NCBI RefSeq assembly: GCF_003574735.1
Contig: NZ_QORW01000011.1
Coordinates: 124,001-188,000 of the forward strand
Length of the DNA: 64,000 nucleotides
Reading direction: 5' to 3'
From: Dongia deserti
Lineage (GTDB): Bacteria; Pseudomonadota; Alphaproteobacteria; Dongiales; Dongiaceae
This document shows positions 9,249 through 19,376 of the stretch, one piece after another. Made by a program: the position numbers and the translations under genes. The notes under the pieces are model-generated. The model made no database searches. It was not told where the DNA came from and worked only from the letters and a program-made list of their open reading frames with translations. How positions within the stretch are numbered: position 1 is the first letter of the stretch; every line of letters starts with the position of its first letter.

Positions 9249-10651
9249 GCGCGCCAAACGCCTTCCCGCACTAGGTCACCCTGCACGTCGCGGACGGCGC
9301 CGCGCAGCGCCGTGACGGCTTCGTCGATCTCCGCCTTGCCGATGATGAGGGGCGGCGAGAGCACGATCCAGTTGCCGAGCGGGCGGATCATCAGGCCGCG
9401 CTCGCGGCAGCGTTCGAACACCCGCTTGGCGACGCTCCATGCGCTCGGACAGGGCTCCTTCGTCTTCTTGTCCGCGACGCACTCGACGCAGACCATGAAA
9501 TGGCTGCCGCGCACGTCGCCCACCAGATCGAGGTCAGCAAGGGTGCCAAGCTGCTCCCGAAAATAGGGACCCCATTCGCGCACGTGGCCGCAAATGTCCT
9601 CGCGCTCCAGGATGTCGAGCGCGGCAAGGCCGGCGGCGCAGGCGACTGGGTGCGATGAATAGGTGAAGCCATTGGCAAACATCTGCCCCTCGCCGGCCGC
9701 GTCGAGGAGCTGGTTGTAGAGTGCGTCGGATACGATGAAGGCGCCAAGCGGCACATAGCCCGACGTCAGCCCTTTAGCCGAGGTGATGACGTCCGGCACG
9801 ATATCGAATACCGGCTCCGATGCGAACACGTGGCCCAACCGCCCAAAGCCGGTCACGACTTCGTCCGACACATAGAGCACGCCGTATTTGCGGCAGACCT
9901 CCCAGGTGCGACGCTGATAGCCGGGCGGCGGGACGATCACCCCGCCGGACGCGAGCAGGGGCTCCGCCACGAAGCACGCGACGGTCTCCGGTCCGAGCTC
10001 CAGGATCTTGCGCTCGAGATCGCCAACACACTGGTCGCCGAACGCTTCCAGGCTCATCCCATCCGGCCGGCGATAGGGATTGGGCGCTGGCAAGTGATGC
10101 ACGATGTCGGTCGCGAAGCGCATGTTGGGCTTGTCGCCCGGCTTGCCGGAAATGGTGGCAGTGAGATACGTGCTGCCGTGGTAGGCGTTCTCGCGCGAGA
10201 TGATGTGGCGCTTCTCTTTCTGTCCCAGGAAACTGAAATAGAAATGGATGAAGCGAATCGCGGAATCGACTGCGGTCGATCCGCCGGTGGTGAAGAACAC
10301 GCGGTTAAGATCACCTGGCGTATATCTCGCTATCCGGTGCGCGAACTCGATTGCCGGTTCAGTCGAGTTCTTGGTGAAGGGCGAGAAATAGCACATGCGC
10401 TTGGCCTGCGCCGCCATCGCCTCCGCGATCTCGTCACGGCCATAGCCGACATTGACGCACCACATGCCGCCCATGCCGTCGATCATGCGCTTGCCCTCGA
10501 CGTCATAGACATGCACGCCCTCGGCGCGGTCGATGATCAACGGCTTCTGCGCGCGAACCGCGCCGAGATCCGTCCAGGGATGGATCAGGTGCCGCCGATC
10601 CAGATCCTCCAGCCGCTCGATGCGCATGTGTTCGTCGAGATTGGTGAGCAT
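9245..10651 (-). CDS. Class III aminotransferase, putrescine/omega-amino acid type (SpuC-like)
   Basis: A 468-residue PLP enzyme expected to move the terminal amino group of a diamine or omega-amino acid to pyruvate. It shows the HxWTD N-terminal substrate loop (LIHPWTDLG), GGSTAVDSAIR, AYHGSTY, the PLP-stacking SDEVVTGFGRLG and the Schiff-base lysine in SAKGLTSGYVPLGA (about K293). The ATG at 10651 has AAAGGA 5 nt upstream. Downstream of a PotF-like binding protein and a BetI/TetR regulator, a role in putrescine or polyamine catabolism is the best inference. A palindromic element separates it from the binding-protein gene. Beta-alanine or taurine could be the substrate instead. Confidence 0.88.
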   Translation of the reverse strand: MLTNLDEHMRIERLEDLDRRHLIHPWTDLGAVRAQKPLIIDRAEGVHVYDVEGKRMIDGMGGMWCVNVGYGRDEIAEAMAAQAKRMCYFSPFTKNSTEPAIEFAHRIARYTPGDLNRVFFTTGGSTAVDSAIRFIHFYFSFLGQKEKRHIISRENAYHGSTYLTATISGKPGDKPNMRFATDIVHHLPAPNPYRRPDGMSLEAFGDQCVGDLERKILELGPETVACFVAEPLLASGGVIVPPPGYQRRTWEVCRKYGVLYVSDEVVTGFGRLGHVFASEPVFDIVPDVITSAKGLTSGYVPLGAFIVSDALYNQLLDAAGEGQMFANGFTYSSHPVACAAGLAALDILEREDICGHVREWGPYFREQLGTLADLDLVGDVRGSHFMVCVECVADKKTKEPCPSAWSVAKRVFERCRERGLMIRPLGNWIVLSPPLIIGKAEIDEAVTALRGAVRDVQGDLVREGVWRA

Positions 10652-10715
10652 GAGGTTCCTTTCGCTAATCGTCACCCGCGGGTCCAAGTTCCCGTGGGTG
10701 AGCGATCACACTTGG

Positions 10716-10751
10716 ATCACCGGGTCCGCCGCTTCGCGACGGCCCGGTGAT
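10716..10751. repeat. REP-like palindromic element
   Basis: ATCACCGGG and CCCGGTGAT form perfect 9-bp arms around a GC-rich loop with TTCG. It lies between the PotF-like gene and the aminotransferase and closely resembles the element at 24771-24811. It may also limit transcript decay or read-through in the operon. Confidence 0.7.
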
Positions 10752-10781
10752 GACGTTATAAGGCAAGCTATACGGTGCGAG

Positions 10782-11882
10782 TCATTGCCCCGTCTTCGCC
10801 CGCGTGAACTCGCGCACGATGAGGCGTGCTTCCTCGGGCGTGCGGAGTTCCGTCACATAGACGTTGGCGAGGCGTTCCGGATCGGGATACATCGCCGGGT
10901 CGTTGCGGATCGCCTCGTCCACGAGGGGCGTCGCCGCCTTGTTGGCATTGGCATAGCCGATCTCGTTGGTGATCTTCGCGATCACCTCCGGCCGCAACAT
11001 GTAATCGATGAACATGTGCGCTTCCTCGATGTTCTTGGCGTCCTTCAGGATGGCCATCGTATCGTAATCCATGTTCACGCCTTCCTTGGGCGTCGCGTAT
11101 TTGAGCGCCACGTCGACACCCGCTTCCTCGGCGCGGGCGGCCGCTTGCGCATAGTCGCCCGACCAGGTCATGGCCAGGCACCGGCTGCCGTCAGCCAGCG
11201 CGCCGATTGTGCCGACGGAATCGAAGGCCGCCAAATTCGGTCGCATCTTGCCGACCAGGTCGGCGGCCTTCTTCACCTCTTCCGGATCGCTCTTGCCCGG
11301 ATGCAGGCCGAGATAATTTAGCGCGAGATCGATCACGTCTTCCGGCGAGTCCAGCACGCTGGTGCCGCATTTGGTGAACTTGGACAGGACTTCCGGCTTG
11401 AAGAACATGTCCCAAGAGTCGACCGGCGCATCGGGATCGATGGCCTTGATCTTCTTTTCGTCATAGACGAAGCCGTTGGTCCAGAACATGTACGGCACCG
11501 CATATTTGTTGCCGGGGTCCGAGACCTGCAGCACTTCCCAGAACTTTGGATCGATGTTGCCGAGATTCTTCAGCTTCGACTTGTCGAGCGGATAGTAGAG
11601 ATCCTGCTTCACGTGATGCTGCACGAACTGCCGGCCAGGGAAAATGATATCGTAGCCCGAAGCCCCCGCCTGCACACGCGCATCCATCGTCTCGTAGCTG
11701 TCGAACAGGTCGTAAGTTATCTTGATGCCGGTCTCCTTCTCGAAATCCTCGATCGTGGTCGACCCGATATAGTCTGACCAGTTGTAGATGAAGAGCTGTC
11801 GCTCCTGCGCCTCTGCCGCATTGAGGGTCGCGATCAACGCGAATGCTGTGAACGTCGCGAGCAATCCTGCCTTGGAAATCAT
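10782..11882 (-). CDS. PotF/SpuD-like polyamine-binding periplasmic protein
   Basis: A 366-residue solute-binding protein of the spermidine/putrescine ABC class. A signal peptide (about residues 1-25, ending in NAAEA) precedes LFIYNWSDYIGSTTIEDFEKE, split here at residues 30-50, which is characteristic of PotF/PotD. Ligand-site aromatics are visible (NWSDY, YMFWTNGFVYD, WSGDY). GGGAGG lies 5 nt before the ATG. No permease or ATPase gene lies in the window, so it either borrows a transporter elsewhere or serves as a sensor. The upstream operator overlaps its promoter and faces the divergent TetR gene. Confidence 0.9.
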   Translation of the reverse strand: MISKAGLLATFTAFALIATLNAAEAQERQLFIYNWSDYIGSTTIEDFEKETGIKITYDLFDSYETMDARVQAGASGYDIIFPGRQFVQHHVKQDLYYPLDKSKLKNLGNIDPKFWEVLQVSDPGNKYAVPYMFWTNGFVYDEKKIKAIDPDAPVDSWDMFFKPEVLSKFTKCGTSVLDSPEDVIDLALNYLGLHPGKSDPEEVKKAADLVGKMRPNLAAFDSVGTIGALADGSRCLAMTWSGDYAQAAARAEEAGVDVALKYATPKEGVNMDYDTMAILKDAKNIEEAHMFIDYMLRPEVIAKITNEIGYANANKAATPLVDEAIRNDPAMYPDPERLANVYVTELRTPEEARLIVREFTRAKTGQ

Positions 11883-11953
11883 TCATGCCTCCCTTGTCGC
11901 CGGCGCGCCGGCGGTCGCTGCAGCCATCCCGGGCATTTACTGCCGTCTCGCTT

Positions 11954-11975
11954 TCTATGAATGATCGTTCATAGA
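11954..11975. promoter_or_regulatory. Operator palindrome for the BetI/TetR-like regulator
   Basis: TCTATGAA-N6-TTCATAGA is a perfect 8-bp inverted repeat centred on TGATCG. Its core, TGAATGATCGTTCA, matches the TGAAC-type palindromes bound by BetI-like TetR proteins. It sits between the divergent PotF-like and TetR-type genes and overlaps the predicted -10 of the former, so repression of the polyamine genes plus autoregulation is the obvious model. Confidence 0.75.
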
Positions 11976-11990
11976 ATTTACTGTTGTCAA
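11961..11990 (-). promoter_or_regulatory. Promoter of the PotF-like/aminotransferase unit
   Basis: Read leftward, a consensus TTGACA (plus-strand 11985-11990), 18 nt, then GATCAT (11961-11966; 4 of 6 to TATAAT). The -10 lies inside the operator palindrome. Confidence 0.5.
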
Positions 11991-12049
11991 GGGCGCAAGG
12001 ACAGGTGAGAAATCGGCATCCGGCAGGGAGAAGCGGACAAAACGATCGA

Positions 12050-12712
12050 ATGGGGACGGCAGCAAAGGAGCGGAGCGCCAGGCCGCGCCGCCGCGATGAA
12101 GCCAAGGCCTACTTCCGCGCGAAACTGATCGACGCCGCGATCGAAGCGATTGCACGGCACGGCTTCTCAGGGCTGTCGGTTTCGCGCTTGGTCGAGTATT
12201 CCGGCCTGGCCCGCGGCATGGTGAACCTGCATTTTCACCGCAAGGACAAGCTGCTGCACGAGGTGCTGAAGCATCTGGCCGATGCCTATCGTACGAGCTG
12301 GCAGGCGGCGATCGCGCGCACAGAGGATGACCCAGCGGGCAGGCTGTGGGCTTTGGTCGAGCACGACGTAGGTCGCAAGACCCACGATGACCGCGCCCTC
12401 ATCGCCTGGCTCGCTTTCCGGCAGGAAGCCATTACCAATCCCAGCTACCGCCCACTCTGCGATACCCGCGAGGCCGTGTTCTTCGGCACCGTCAAGTCGC
12501 TGTGCGCTGCGCTGATCAAGGACGGTGGCTACGACATCAAGGTCGATGTCGCAGCCCTCGGCATCACCTTCCTGCTGGAAGGCCTGTGGCTCGACTGGGC
12601 GCTCGACCCGCATCGCTATCGCCCCGCCGCAGGCCGCGCCGTGTGCCGAACGCATTTGGCCGCGATCTTCCCAAAACATTTCGCGAAGAGAGCGAAGTCC
12701 GCCGCACCGTAA
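12050..12712 (+). CDS. TetR/AcrR-family regulator, BetI-like
   Basis: About 220 residues. The helix-turn-helix AIEAIARHGFSGLSVSRLVEYSGLARG (split, about residues 27-55), followed by MVNLHFHRKDKLLHEVLKHL, is typical of BetI-type TetR proteins; the C-terminal part is the ligand-binding helical domain, with FLLEGLWLDWALDP near its end. The ATG at 12050 is favoured by alignment to the family; a GTG at 12005 with AAGG close by is possible. Divergent from the PotF-like gene with a palindromic operator between, so it probably represses that unit until a polyamine or related ligand binds. Confidence 0.9.
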   Translation: MGTAAKERSARPRRRDEAKAYFRAKLIDAAIEAIARHGFSGLSVSRLVEYSGLARGMVNLHFHRKDKLLHEVLKHLADAYRTSWQAAIARTEDDPAGRLWALVEHDVGRKTHDDRALIAWLAFRQEAITNPSYRPLCDTREAVFFGTVKSLCAALIKDGGYDIKVDVAALGITFLLEGLWLDWALDPHRYRPAAGRAVCRTHLAAIFPKHFAKRAKSAAP

Positions 12713-12718
12713 ACATGC

Positions 12719-13561
12719 CTACTTCTGCTTCCGCGGGCAGTAGTATGTCGAGCGCCCGACCTGCGTGATGCGCATCACGCCGCCGGTCTTCTCCACATCG
12801 CAGGTGCAGCGCCAGCATCCCTTGCCCTTGCGTTCATAGACGCGCCAGTGATGCTGGAAGTCGCCGAGATCGCCGTCGGCCCGGACATAATTGCGCAGGG
12901 ATGAGCCGCCGGCGGCGATCGCATCAGCCAGCACGGCCTTGATCGCGGCCGCCAGCTTCTCCGCGCGTTCGCGCTGAACCGTGTAGGCCATGCGTTTGGG
13001 CGATAGGCCAGCGCGGAAGAGAGCTTCCGACACGTAGATGTTGCCGAGTCCGGCCACGACCTTCTGGTCCAGCAGGGCGGCTTTGATGCTGGTCTTCTTG
13101 CCCTTGAGCGAAGCGGCGAGCGAGGGGCCGTTGAACTCGTTGCCCAGCGGCTCCGGTCCCAGCCCCCTAAGCAGCTTGTGCGCATCGAGCTCGGCGAGCG
13201 GCGTCAGGTCCATCATGCCGAAACGTCGCGCATCGTTGAAACGCAGGCACCAGCCGTTCTCCGTCTGGAAGATCAGGTGGTCATGGGGTTCCAGCACATC
13301 CGGCCAGCCCTGGCCCAGCAGCATGCGCCCGGTCATGCCGAGATGGCCGATCACCGCCGTCTCGTCATCCAGCTCCCAGATCATGTATTTGGCGCGCCGG
13401 CCGATGCGGATGATGCGCCGGCCGGTCAGGCGCTTGGCGAAGTCCGGCGGCAGGGGAAAGCGCAGGTCCTTGCGCCGCTGCTCCACCCGGGTCAGGCGCT
13501 TGCCCTCCATCTTCATGGCCAGGCCCCGGCACACGGTCTCCACTTCCGGCAATTCAGGCAA
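12719..13561 (-). CDS. mutM: Formamidopyrimidine-DNA glycosylase (MutM/Fpg)
   Basis: A 280-residue base-excision-repair enzyme that removes 8-oxoguanine and cuts the strand by beta,delta-elimination. A TTG start at 13561, with GGGGGAG 8 nt upstream, gives LPELPEVETV, so processing exposes the catalytic Pro2 and Glu3. The H2TH region and AKYMIWEL strand are normal. The C-terminal zinc finger reads C-W-R-C ... G-R-S-T-Y-Y-C-P-R-K, so the fourth zinc-ligand Cys is replaced by Lys, with an extra Cys two residues after the first pair. Convergent with the TetR gene and divergent from ubiE. Confidence 0.95.
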   Translation of the reverse strand: MPELPEVETVCRGLAMKMEGKRLTRVEQRRKDLRFPLPPDFAKRLTGRRIIRIGRRAKYMIWELDDETAVIGHLGMTGRMLLGQGWPDVLEPHDHLIFQTENGWCLRFNDARRFGMMDLTPLAELDAHKLLRGLGPEPLGNEFNGPSLAASLKGKKTSIKAALLDQKVVAGLGNIYVSEALFRAGLSPKRMAYTVQRERAEKLAAAIKAVLADAIAAGGSSLRNYVRADGDLGDFQHHWRVYERKGKGCWRCTCDVEKTGGVMRITQVGRSTYYCPRKQK

Positions 13562-13696
13562 CGCAGCTTCTCCCCCAAGGACGGCCCTCAACTCAGCACG
13601 TCACTACATCCGATCCTGTCAGGACTGCCAAGTCTTTGTCCTGATGCGCCCTTTTGCCGTTGGAAAGCAATCCTGGCGCAAGCTATGGTGCCGGCC

Positions 13697-14452
13697 ATGA
13701 CAGGGGATCACGACACATCAGAGACTTGGTTCGGTGACCGCAGAGTGGGCCGCGCGCAAAAGACCATGCTGGTGCGCGATGTCTTCTCCTCAGTCGCGGA
13801 CAAATACGACCTGATGAACGACCTGATGTCGGTCGGCATCCACCGCCTGTGGAAAAGCGCGATGATCGACTGGCTGAGCCCGCGCGCCGGGCAAAGCATC
13901 CTGGATGTGGGCGGCGGTACCGGCGACATCGCTTTCCGCCTCCTGGAGCGCGTACCCGACGCCCGCATCACGGTCTGCGACCTGACCCCCGCCATGCTGA
14001 ACCAGGGGCGCGACCGGGCGGTCGACCGCGGCATCCTCACCGGCATCGAATGGGTGGCCGGCAACGCCGAGCATCTGCCGTTCGACGAGATGCGGTTCGA
14101 TGCTTATACGATCGGATTTTGCCTGCGCAACGTCGCGGACTGGGACAGGGCGCTGCACGAAGCCTGGCGCGTGCTGAAGCCCGGCGGCCGCTTCCTGTGC
14201 CTGGAATTCTCCCAGGTCGCGGTTCCGGCCCTTGCCAAGGCGTATGACCTCTATTCCTTCAAGGTGCTGCCGTGGCTGGGGCAGCAGGTGGTGGGCGATC
14301 GCGAGTCCTACCAGTATCTTGTCGAATCGATCCGCCGCTTCCCGAACCAGGAAACATTGGCCGGCATGATGGCGAAGGCCGGCTTTGCGCAGGTCTCCTA
14401 TCGCAACCTGTCCGCGGGCGTCGCGGCTCTGCACTCCGGTTGGCGCGTCTAG
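13697..14452 (+). CDS. ubiE: Ubiquinone/menaquinone methyltransferase UbiE
   Basis: A 251-residue SAM-dependent C-methyltransferase acting on the benzoquinol ring in ubiquinone synthesis. The motif FSSVADKYDLMNDLMSVGIHR (split across the N-terminal 30-55), the SAM-binding DVGGGTGDIAFRLLE and the later GFCLRNVADW and RVLKPGGRFLCLEFS segments are diagnostic. The ATG at 13697 gives a family-typical start; an in-frame ATG lies at 13685, and neither has a strong ribosome site. ubiB starts on the base after its stop codon, so the two form an operon. A UbiG-type O-methyltransferase is unlikely given these motifs. Confidence 0.96.
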   Translation: MTGDHDTSETWFGDRRVGRAQKTMLVRDVFSSVADKYDLMNDLMSVGIHRLWKSAMIDWLSPRAGQSILDVGGGTGDIAFRLLERVPDARITVCDLTPAMLNQGRDRAVDRGILTGIEWVAGNAEHLPFDEMRFDAYTIGFCLRNVADWDRALHEAWRVLKPGGRFLCLEFSQVAVPALAKAYDLYSFKVLPWLGQQVVGDRESYQYLVESIRRFPNQETLAGMMAKAGFAQVSYRNLSAGVAALHSGWRV

Positions 14453-16081
14453 ATGCTCAGTTCCATTCGTTCCATCCGACGCCTGATCATGATCGCGATC
14501 ACCTTCGCGCGGCACGGTGCCCTGGCGCCGTTCGAGAAGGCGATGATGGGCGCCGGCCTGGCGCCGGTGGTCCTGGCCGTCATCCAGTTGCTGTTCGGAC
14601 GGCAGGTCGGCGACAAGCGGCCCGGCGAGCGCCTGGCCTTGGCGCTGAGCGAGCTCGGCCCGGCTTTCATCAAGCTGGGACAGGTGCTGTCCACGCGCTC
14701 CGACCTGTTCGGCGAGCAGGTGGCGGAAGACCTGGCAAAGCTGCAGGACCAACTGCCGTCCTTCAGCGCGTTCCAGGCGCGCGCGACGATCGAAAAGGAG
14801 CTCGGCGCGCCCATCGAGGAGCTTTTTGCTCAGTTCGACGATGAGCCGATCTCCGCCGCTTCGATCAGCCAGGTGCATTACGCCATCACGCGACCCGACA
14901 AGGACTGGCCCGAGGGCCGCCCGGTCGCGGTGAAAGTGCTGCGCCCCGGCATCGAGGAGGCCCTCAAGGCCGACATCGAGTTGCTGTTGTGGATGGCCTA
15001 CCTGATCGAGCGCACACAGCCGCGCCTTCGGCGGCTGAAGCCGGTGGAGGTGGTGCAGACCTTCTCCGCGACCGTCAGCGTCGAAATGGATCTGCGCCTG
15101 GAGGCAGCCTCCGCGGCGGAATTGCGGCAGAATTTCGGCGGCGATCCGACCTATCGTGTGCCGGACACCGACTGGCGCCGCACCGCCAAGCGCGTGATGA
15201 CTCAGGAGCGCCTGACCGGCATTCCGATGGATGACCGCATGGGCATGCTGGCGGCCGGCCTCGATATCGACGATGTGCTGGCGAAGGCCGCTGCCGCGTT
15301 CTTCAATCAGGCGTTCCGCGACGGCTATTTCCACGGCGACCAGCATCCGGGGAACATGACCGTCGGCTATGACGGCGCGATCCAGGTCGTCGATTTCGGC
15401 ATCATGGGCCGCCTTACCAAGCGCACGCGCTATTTCCTGGCCGACATGCTGCTCGCTTTCCTGCAGCGTGACTATGCCAAGGTGGCGCAGGTCTACGTCG
15501 ACGCCGGCTACCTGCCGGGCGTGCGCACGGTCGAGGACTTCACCCTCGCCTTGCGCTCGGTCGGCGAGCCGATCCACGGTCGCCCGTTGCAGCACATCTC
15601 TTTCGCGCGCGTGCTCGGCCAGCTCTTCTCCATCGCCGAAAGCTTCGACATGGAGGTGCAGCCCGAGTTGCTGCTGCTGCAGAAGAACATGTTGATGGCG
15701 GAGGGCGTGAGCCGCCGCCTCAATCCCAACCTCAACATCTGGACCTTGGCGCAGCCGCTGATCGAGCAGTGGATGCGCGACAATCGCGGCCCCGAAGCGC
15801 GCGTGGCGCAGGCCACCGAAGAAGCGCTCTTCATCGTGCGCCGCTTCCCCTCCGTCATGCGCAACATGGACCGGCTGCTGCACCACTTGGCCGAAGGCGG
15901 CCTGAAGCTCGACCCCGAAGCCCTGCAGGTGATCAACCGCCAGGGCAGCAATTGGTGGCTCTGGCTCATTATTGCCGTGCTGGTTGCCGGCCTGCTGTTC
16001 AGCGGCAGCGAGCAGAACATCTACGTCCTGCCCGACGTGCCGGCCGACATCCCCCTGGATCGCGGCGAGACGGTGCCTTAG
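14453..16081 (+). CDS. ubiB: UbiB, atypical protein-kinase-like ubiquinone biosynthesis factor
   Basis: A 542-residue ADCK/Coq8-family protein that supports ubiquinone assembly, probably through ATPase activity at the membrane. The family-specific KxGQ motif (FIKLGQ), the Ala-rich nucleotide loop (AASISQVH), the lysine in VAVKVLRPG, the HGDQHPGN catalytic loop and the metal-binding DFG are all visible. Two C-terminal membrane segments follow (WWLWLIIAVLVAGLLF is clear). It is contiguous with ubiE (TAG then ATG). The length matches the family. Confidence 0.96.
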   Translation: MLSSIRSIRRLIMIAITFARHGALAPFEKAMMGAGLAPVVLAVIQLLFGRQVGDKRPGERLALALSELGPAFIKLGQVLSTRSDLFGEQVAEDLAKLQDQLPSFSAFQARATIEKELGAPIEELFAQFDDEPISAASISQVHYAITRPDKDWPEGRPVAVKVLRPGIEEALKADIELLLWMAYLIERTQPRLRRLKPVEVVQTFSATVSVEMDLRLEAASAAELRQNFGGDPTYRVPDTDWRRTAKRVMTQERLTGIPMDDRMGMLAAGLDIDDVLAKAAAAFFNQAFRDGYFHGDQHPGNMTVGYDGAIQVVDFGIMGRLTKRTRYFLADMLLAFLQRDYAKVAQVYVDAGYLPGVRTVEDFTLALRSVGEPIHGRPLQHISFARVLGQLFSIAESFDMEVQPELLLLQKNMLMAEGVSRRLNPNLNIWTLAQPLIEQWMRDNRGPEARVAQATEEALFIVRRFPSVMRNMDRLLHHLAEGGLKLDPEALQVINRQGSNWWLWLIIAVLVAGLLFSGSEQNIYVLPDVPADIPLDRGETVP

Positions 16082-16181
16082 CGCTCTTCCGCACCTAAGT
16101 TTCCTCCCGTAATGGGCGCCGCACCTTGCACCGTGTGTGATTCCACATTAAATACGATGCGACACTGTGGAATTTGCTCTT

Positions 16182-17390
16182 ATGGCCCCGTCCGCACGCA
16201 TTCTGTTGATCGTCTCGGGTGGCATTGCCGCCTACAAGTCGCTGGAGCTGATCCGGCGTGGGCGGGACCGTGGCCTGTCGTTCCGGGTGATCCTAACCCC
16301 CGGTGGGGCGGAGTTCGTCACCCCACTCTCCTTCGCTTCGATCAGCGGGGAGAAGGTCTATCAGGAGCTGTTCTCTCTGACCGACGAGAGCGAGATGGGC
16401 CATATCCGGCTGTCGCGCGAGGCCGATCTGGTCGTGGTCGCGCCGGCGAGCGCGGACCTGCTCGCCAAGATGGCGCATGGGCTGGCTGACGACCTCGCCT
16501 CCACCGCCCTGCTCGCGACCGACAAGCCGGTGCTGGTCGCGCCGGCCATGAACGTCATGATGTGGGCGAATCCGGCTACCCAGGCCAATATCGCGACCTT
16601 GCGGGCGCGCGGCATCCACGTGGTGGGGCCGGGCAGCGGCGATCTCGCCTGCGGCGAGGAGGGATCGGGCCGCCTATCGGAACCCAACGACATCCTGGAC
16701 GCGATCGAAACGCTGCTGGGGCGCGAGCGGGTGCTGAGCGGGCTCAAGGCGCTGGTGACCTCCGGTCCGACCCACGAGCCGATCGATCCCGTGCGCTATA
16801 TCGCCAATCGCTCTTCCGGCAAGCAGGGCCACGCGATTGCCGCCGCGCTGGCCAAGCTCGGCGCGGACACCCTGCTGGTGTCCGGCCCGACAGGCGAAGC
16901 AGACCCGGCCGGCGTCGCCGTGCGCCATGTCGAGACCGCGGCGCAGATGCTCGCGGCCTGCGAGGCCGCGCTGCCGGTCGACGTCGCGGTATGCGCCGCC
17001 GCCGTCGCCGATTGGCGCCCGGCCCAGGCCGGCAACCAGAAGCTCAAGAAGAACGGTATGACCGCGCAGTCTCTCGAGCTCACCGCCAATCCGGACATCC
17101 TCGCGACACTCGCGCAATCGAAGAAGGCGCGGCCGCGTCTGGTGATCGGCTTCGCGGCGGAAACCGAGCAAGTAATCAAGCACGCGGAAGAGAAGTTGAA
17201 GAAGAAGGGCTGCGACTGGATTCTGGCCAACGATGTGTCGGCAGGCACCGGCACGTTCGGCGGCGATGCCAACACGATCCATCTGATCTCCGCGAACGGT
17301 GTCGAGGACTGGCCGACCTCGAGCAAACAGGATGTGGCGCTGCGCCTGGCGCGCCGGATCGCCGATCATCTGCGAGGCGCGCATGCATAG
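16182..17390 (+). CDS. coaBC: Bifunctional phosphopantothenoylcysteine decarboxylase/synthetase (CoaBC)
   Basis: A 402-residue enzyme that couples cysteine to 4'-phosphopantothenate and decarboxylates the product on the way to coenzyme A. The CoaC half has the FMN-site SGGIAAYK, the active-site histidine in [10 protein letters not shown], the PAMNVMMW substrate motif and the ACGEEGSGR loop. The CoaB half has [22 protein letters not shown] (split near residue 190) and AAVADWRP, then KLKK. The start at 16182 matches the family; the ribosome site is weak. Its end overlaps the dut start by 8 nt. Confidence 0.97.
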   Translation: MAPSARILLIVSGGIAAYKSLELIRRGRDRGLSFRVILTPGGAEFVTPLSFASISGEKVYQELFSLTDESEMGHIRLSREADLVVVAPASADLLAKMAHGLADDLASTALLATDKPVLVAPAMNVMMWANPATQANIATLRARGIHVVGPGSGDLACGEEGSGRLSEPNDILDAIETLLGRERVLSGLKALVTSGPTHEPIDPVRYIANRSSGKQGHAIAAALAKLGADTLLVSGPTGEADPAGVAVRHVETAAQMLAACEAALPVDVAVCAAAVADWRPAQAGNQKLKKNGMTAQSLELTANPDILATLAQSKKARPRLVIGFAAETEQVIKHAEEKLKKKGCDWILANDVSAGTGTFGGDANTIHLISANGVEDWPTSSKQDVALRLARRIADHLRGAHA

Positions 17391-17847
17391 CCCAACCGTC
17401 CACGTGCAGCATCTGCCGCACGGCGCCGACCTGCCGCTGCCGTCTTATGCGACCACGCAATCCGCCGGCCTGGACCTCATGGCCGCGGTGCAAGGCGAGG
17501 TCACTCTGGCGCCGGGCGCGCGGCAGCTCATTCCGACCGGCCTTGCCATCGCCTTGCCGGCTGGGTTCGAGGCTCAGGTGCGCCCGCGCTCCGGCCTGGC
17601 GCTGAAGCATGGCATCACCGTGCTCAATTCGCCCGGCACCATCGACGCGGACTATCGCGGCGAGGTACAGGTGCTGCTGATCAATCACGGGACAGTGCCC
17701 TTCATCATCAAGCGCGGCGACCGCATCGCGCAAATGGTGGTGGCACCGGTCACGCAGATCGCCTGGCATACCGTGGAACGACTGGACGAAACCGAACGCG
17801 GCAGCGGCGGCTATGGCTCGACGGGCGTCGCCGCCGTCGCGCAATAG
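17383..17847 (+). CDS. dut: Deoxyuridine 5'-triphosphate nucleotidohydrolase (dUTPase)
   Basis: A 154-residue trimeric enzyme that hydrolyses dUTP to dUMP, preventing uracil incorporation and supplying thymidylate synthesis. All five motifs are present: [39 protein letters not shown] and the C-terminal [10 protein letters not shown]. The ATG at 17383 has GAGG 8 nt upstream and overlaps the end of coaBC, indicating translational coupling, a common arrangement in proteobacteria. Confidence 0.98.
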   Translation: MHSPTVHVQHLPHGADLPLPSYATTQSAGLDLMAAVQGEVTLAPGARQLIPTGLAIALPAGFEAQVRPRSGLALKHGITVLNSPGTIDADYRGEVQVLLINHGTVPFIIKRGDRIAQMVVAPVTQIAWHTVERLDETERGSGGYGSTGVAAVAQ

Positions 17848-17886
17848 AACACAAACAAGAAAAGACTCGTCGACAGGGGTTTGGCT

Positions 17887-18342
17887 TTGCTTCATCCATC
17901 CAAGCGATTGCTGTTCGCGATCGAGTCCGTGCTCGACATCGCCTATTATGGCGGTTCACAGCCGGTGCAATCGGGCGACATATCAGGGCGCCAGGGCATT
18001 CCGCGCCGCTATCTGGAGCAGGTGCTGCAGCACCTAGTGCGCAGCGGCATCCTGGCCGGTCATCGCGGGCCGAAGGGCGGATACCAATTGGCGCGCGAGC
18101 GGCGGCGGATTACCGTAGGCGAGATCGTGCGCGCCGTGCGCCAGTTCGAGGGCGTGCCGGATCCGATCCAGACCGCGAGCGGTTCGCGCGTGGGATTGGA
18201 GATCGTGCGGCCGATGTGGCGCGACCTGCAGCGCAAGATGTTGGCGGAGCTGGATGCCGTGACCCTCGAGGATCTGTGCCAGAAGGCGCAAGCGGCCGGC
18301 ATCCGCACCGACGCGCAGGAACGCTTGGATTTTTCGATTTGA
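17887..18342 (+). CDS. Rrf2-family transcriptional regulator, CymR-like (no Fe-S ligands)
   Basis: A 151-residue winged-helix regulator. The family core is clear: FAIESVLDIAYYGG, then IPRRYLEQVLQHLVRSGILAGHRG followed by PKGGYQLARE (recognition helix and wing). The cysteine trio that holds the [2Fe-2S] cluster in IscR/NsrR/RirA is absent; only one Cys occurs near the end. A TTG start at 17887 is preferred because AGGGG lies 7 nt upstream; a TTG at 17881 is too close to it. cysK follows after 47 nt, so control of cysteine metabolism in the manner of CymR is the natural inference. Confidence 0.85.
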   Translation: MLHPSKRLLFAIESVLDIAYYGGSQPVQSGDISGRQGIPRRYLEQVLQHLVRSGILAGHRGPKGGYQLARERRRITVGEIVRAVRQFEGVPDPIQTASGSRVGLEIVRPMWRDLQRKMLAELDAVTLEDLCQKAQAAGIRTDAQERLDFSI

Positions 18343-18389
18343 GACACATCAGCGCAGGCTGAGACAGGACAAGAAAGGCGACAACGTTC

Positions 18390-19352
<963 letters not shown>

Positions 19353-19376
19353 GCGCTCTCAACGCATTCTTAGTTC

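Noticed and set aside
13790-15886. A roughly 700-codon open frame antisense to ubiE and ubiB
   Set aside because: Same explanation: high GC removes stop codons from the complementary strand. Both sense genes carry all family motifs.
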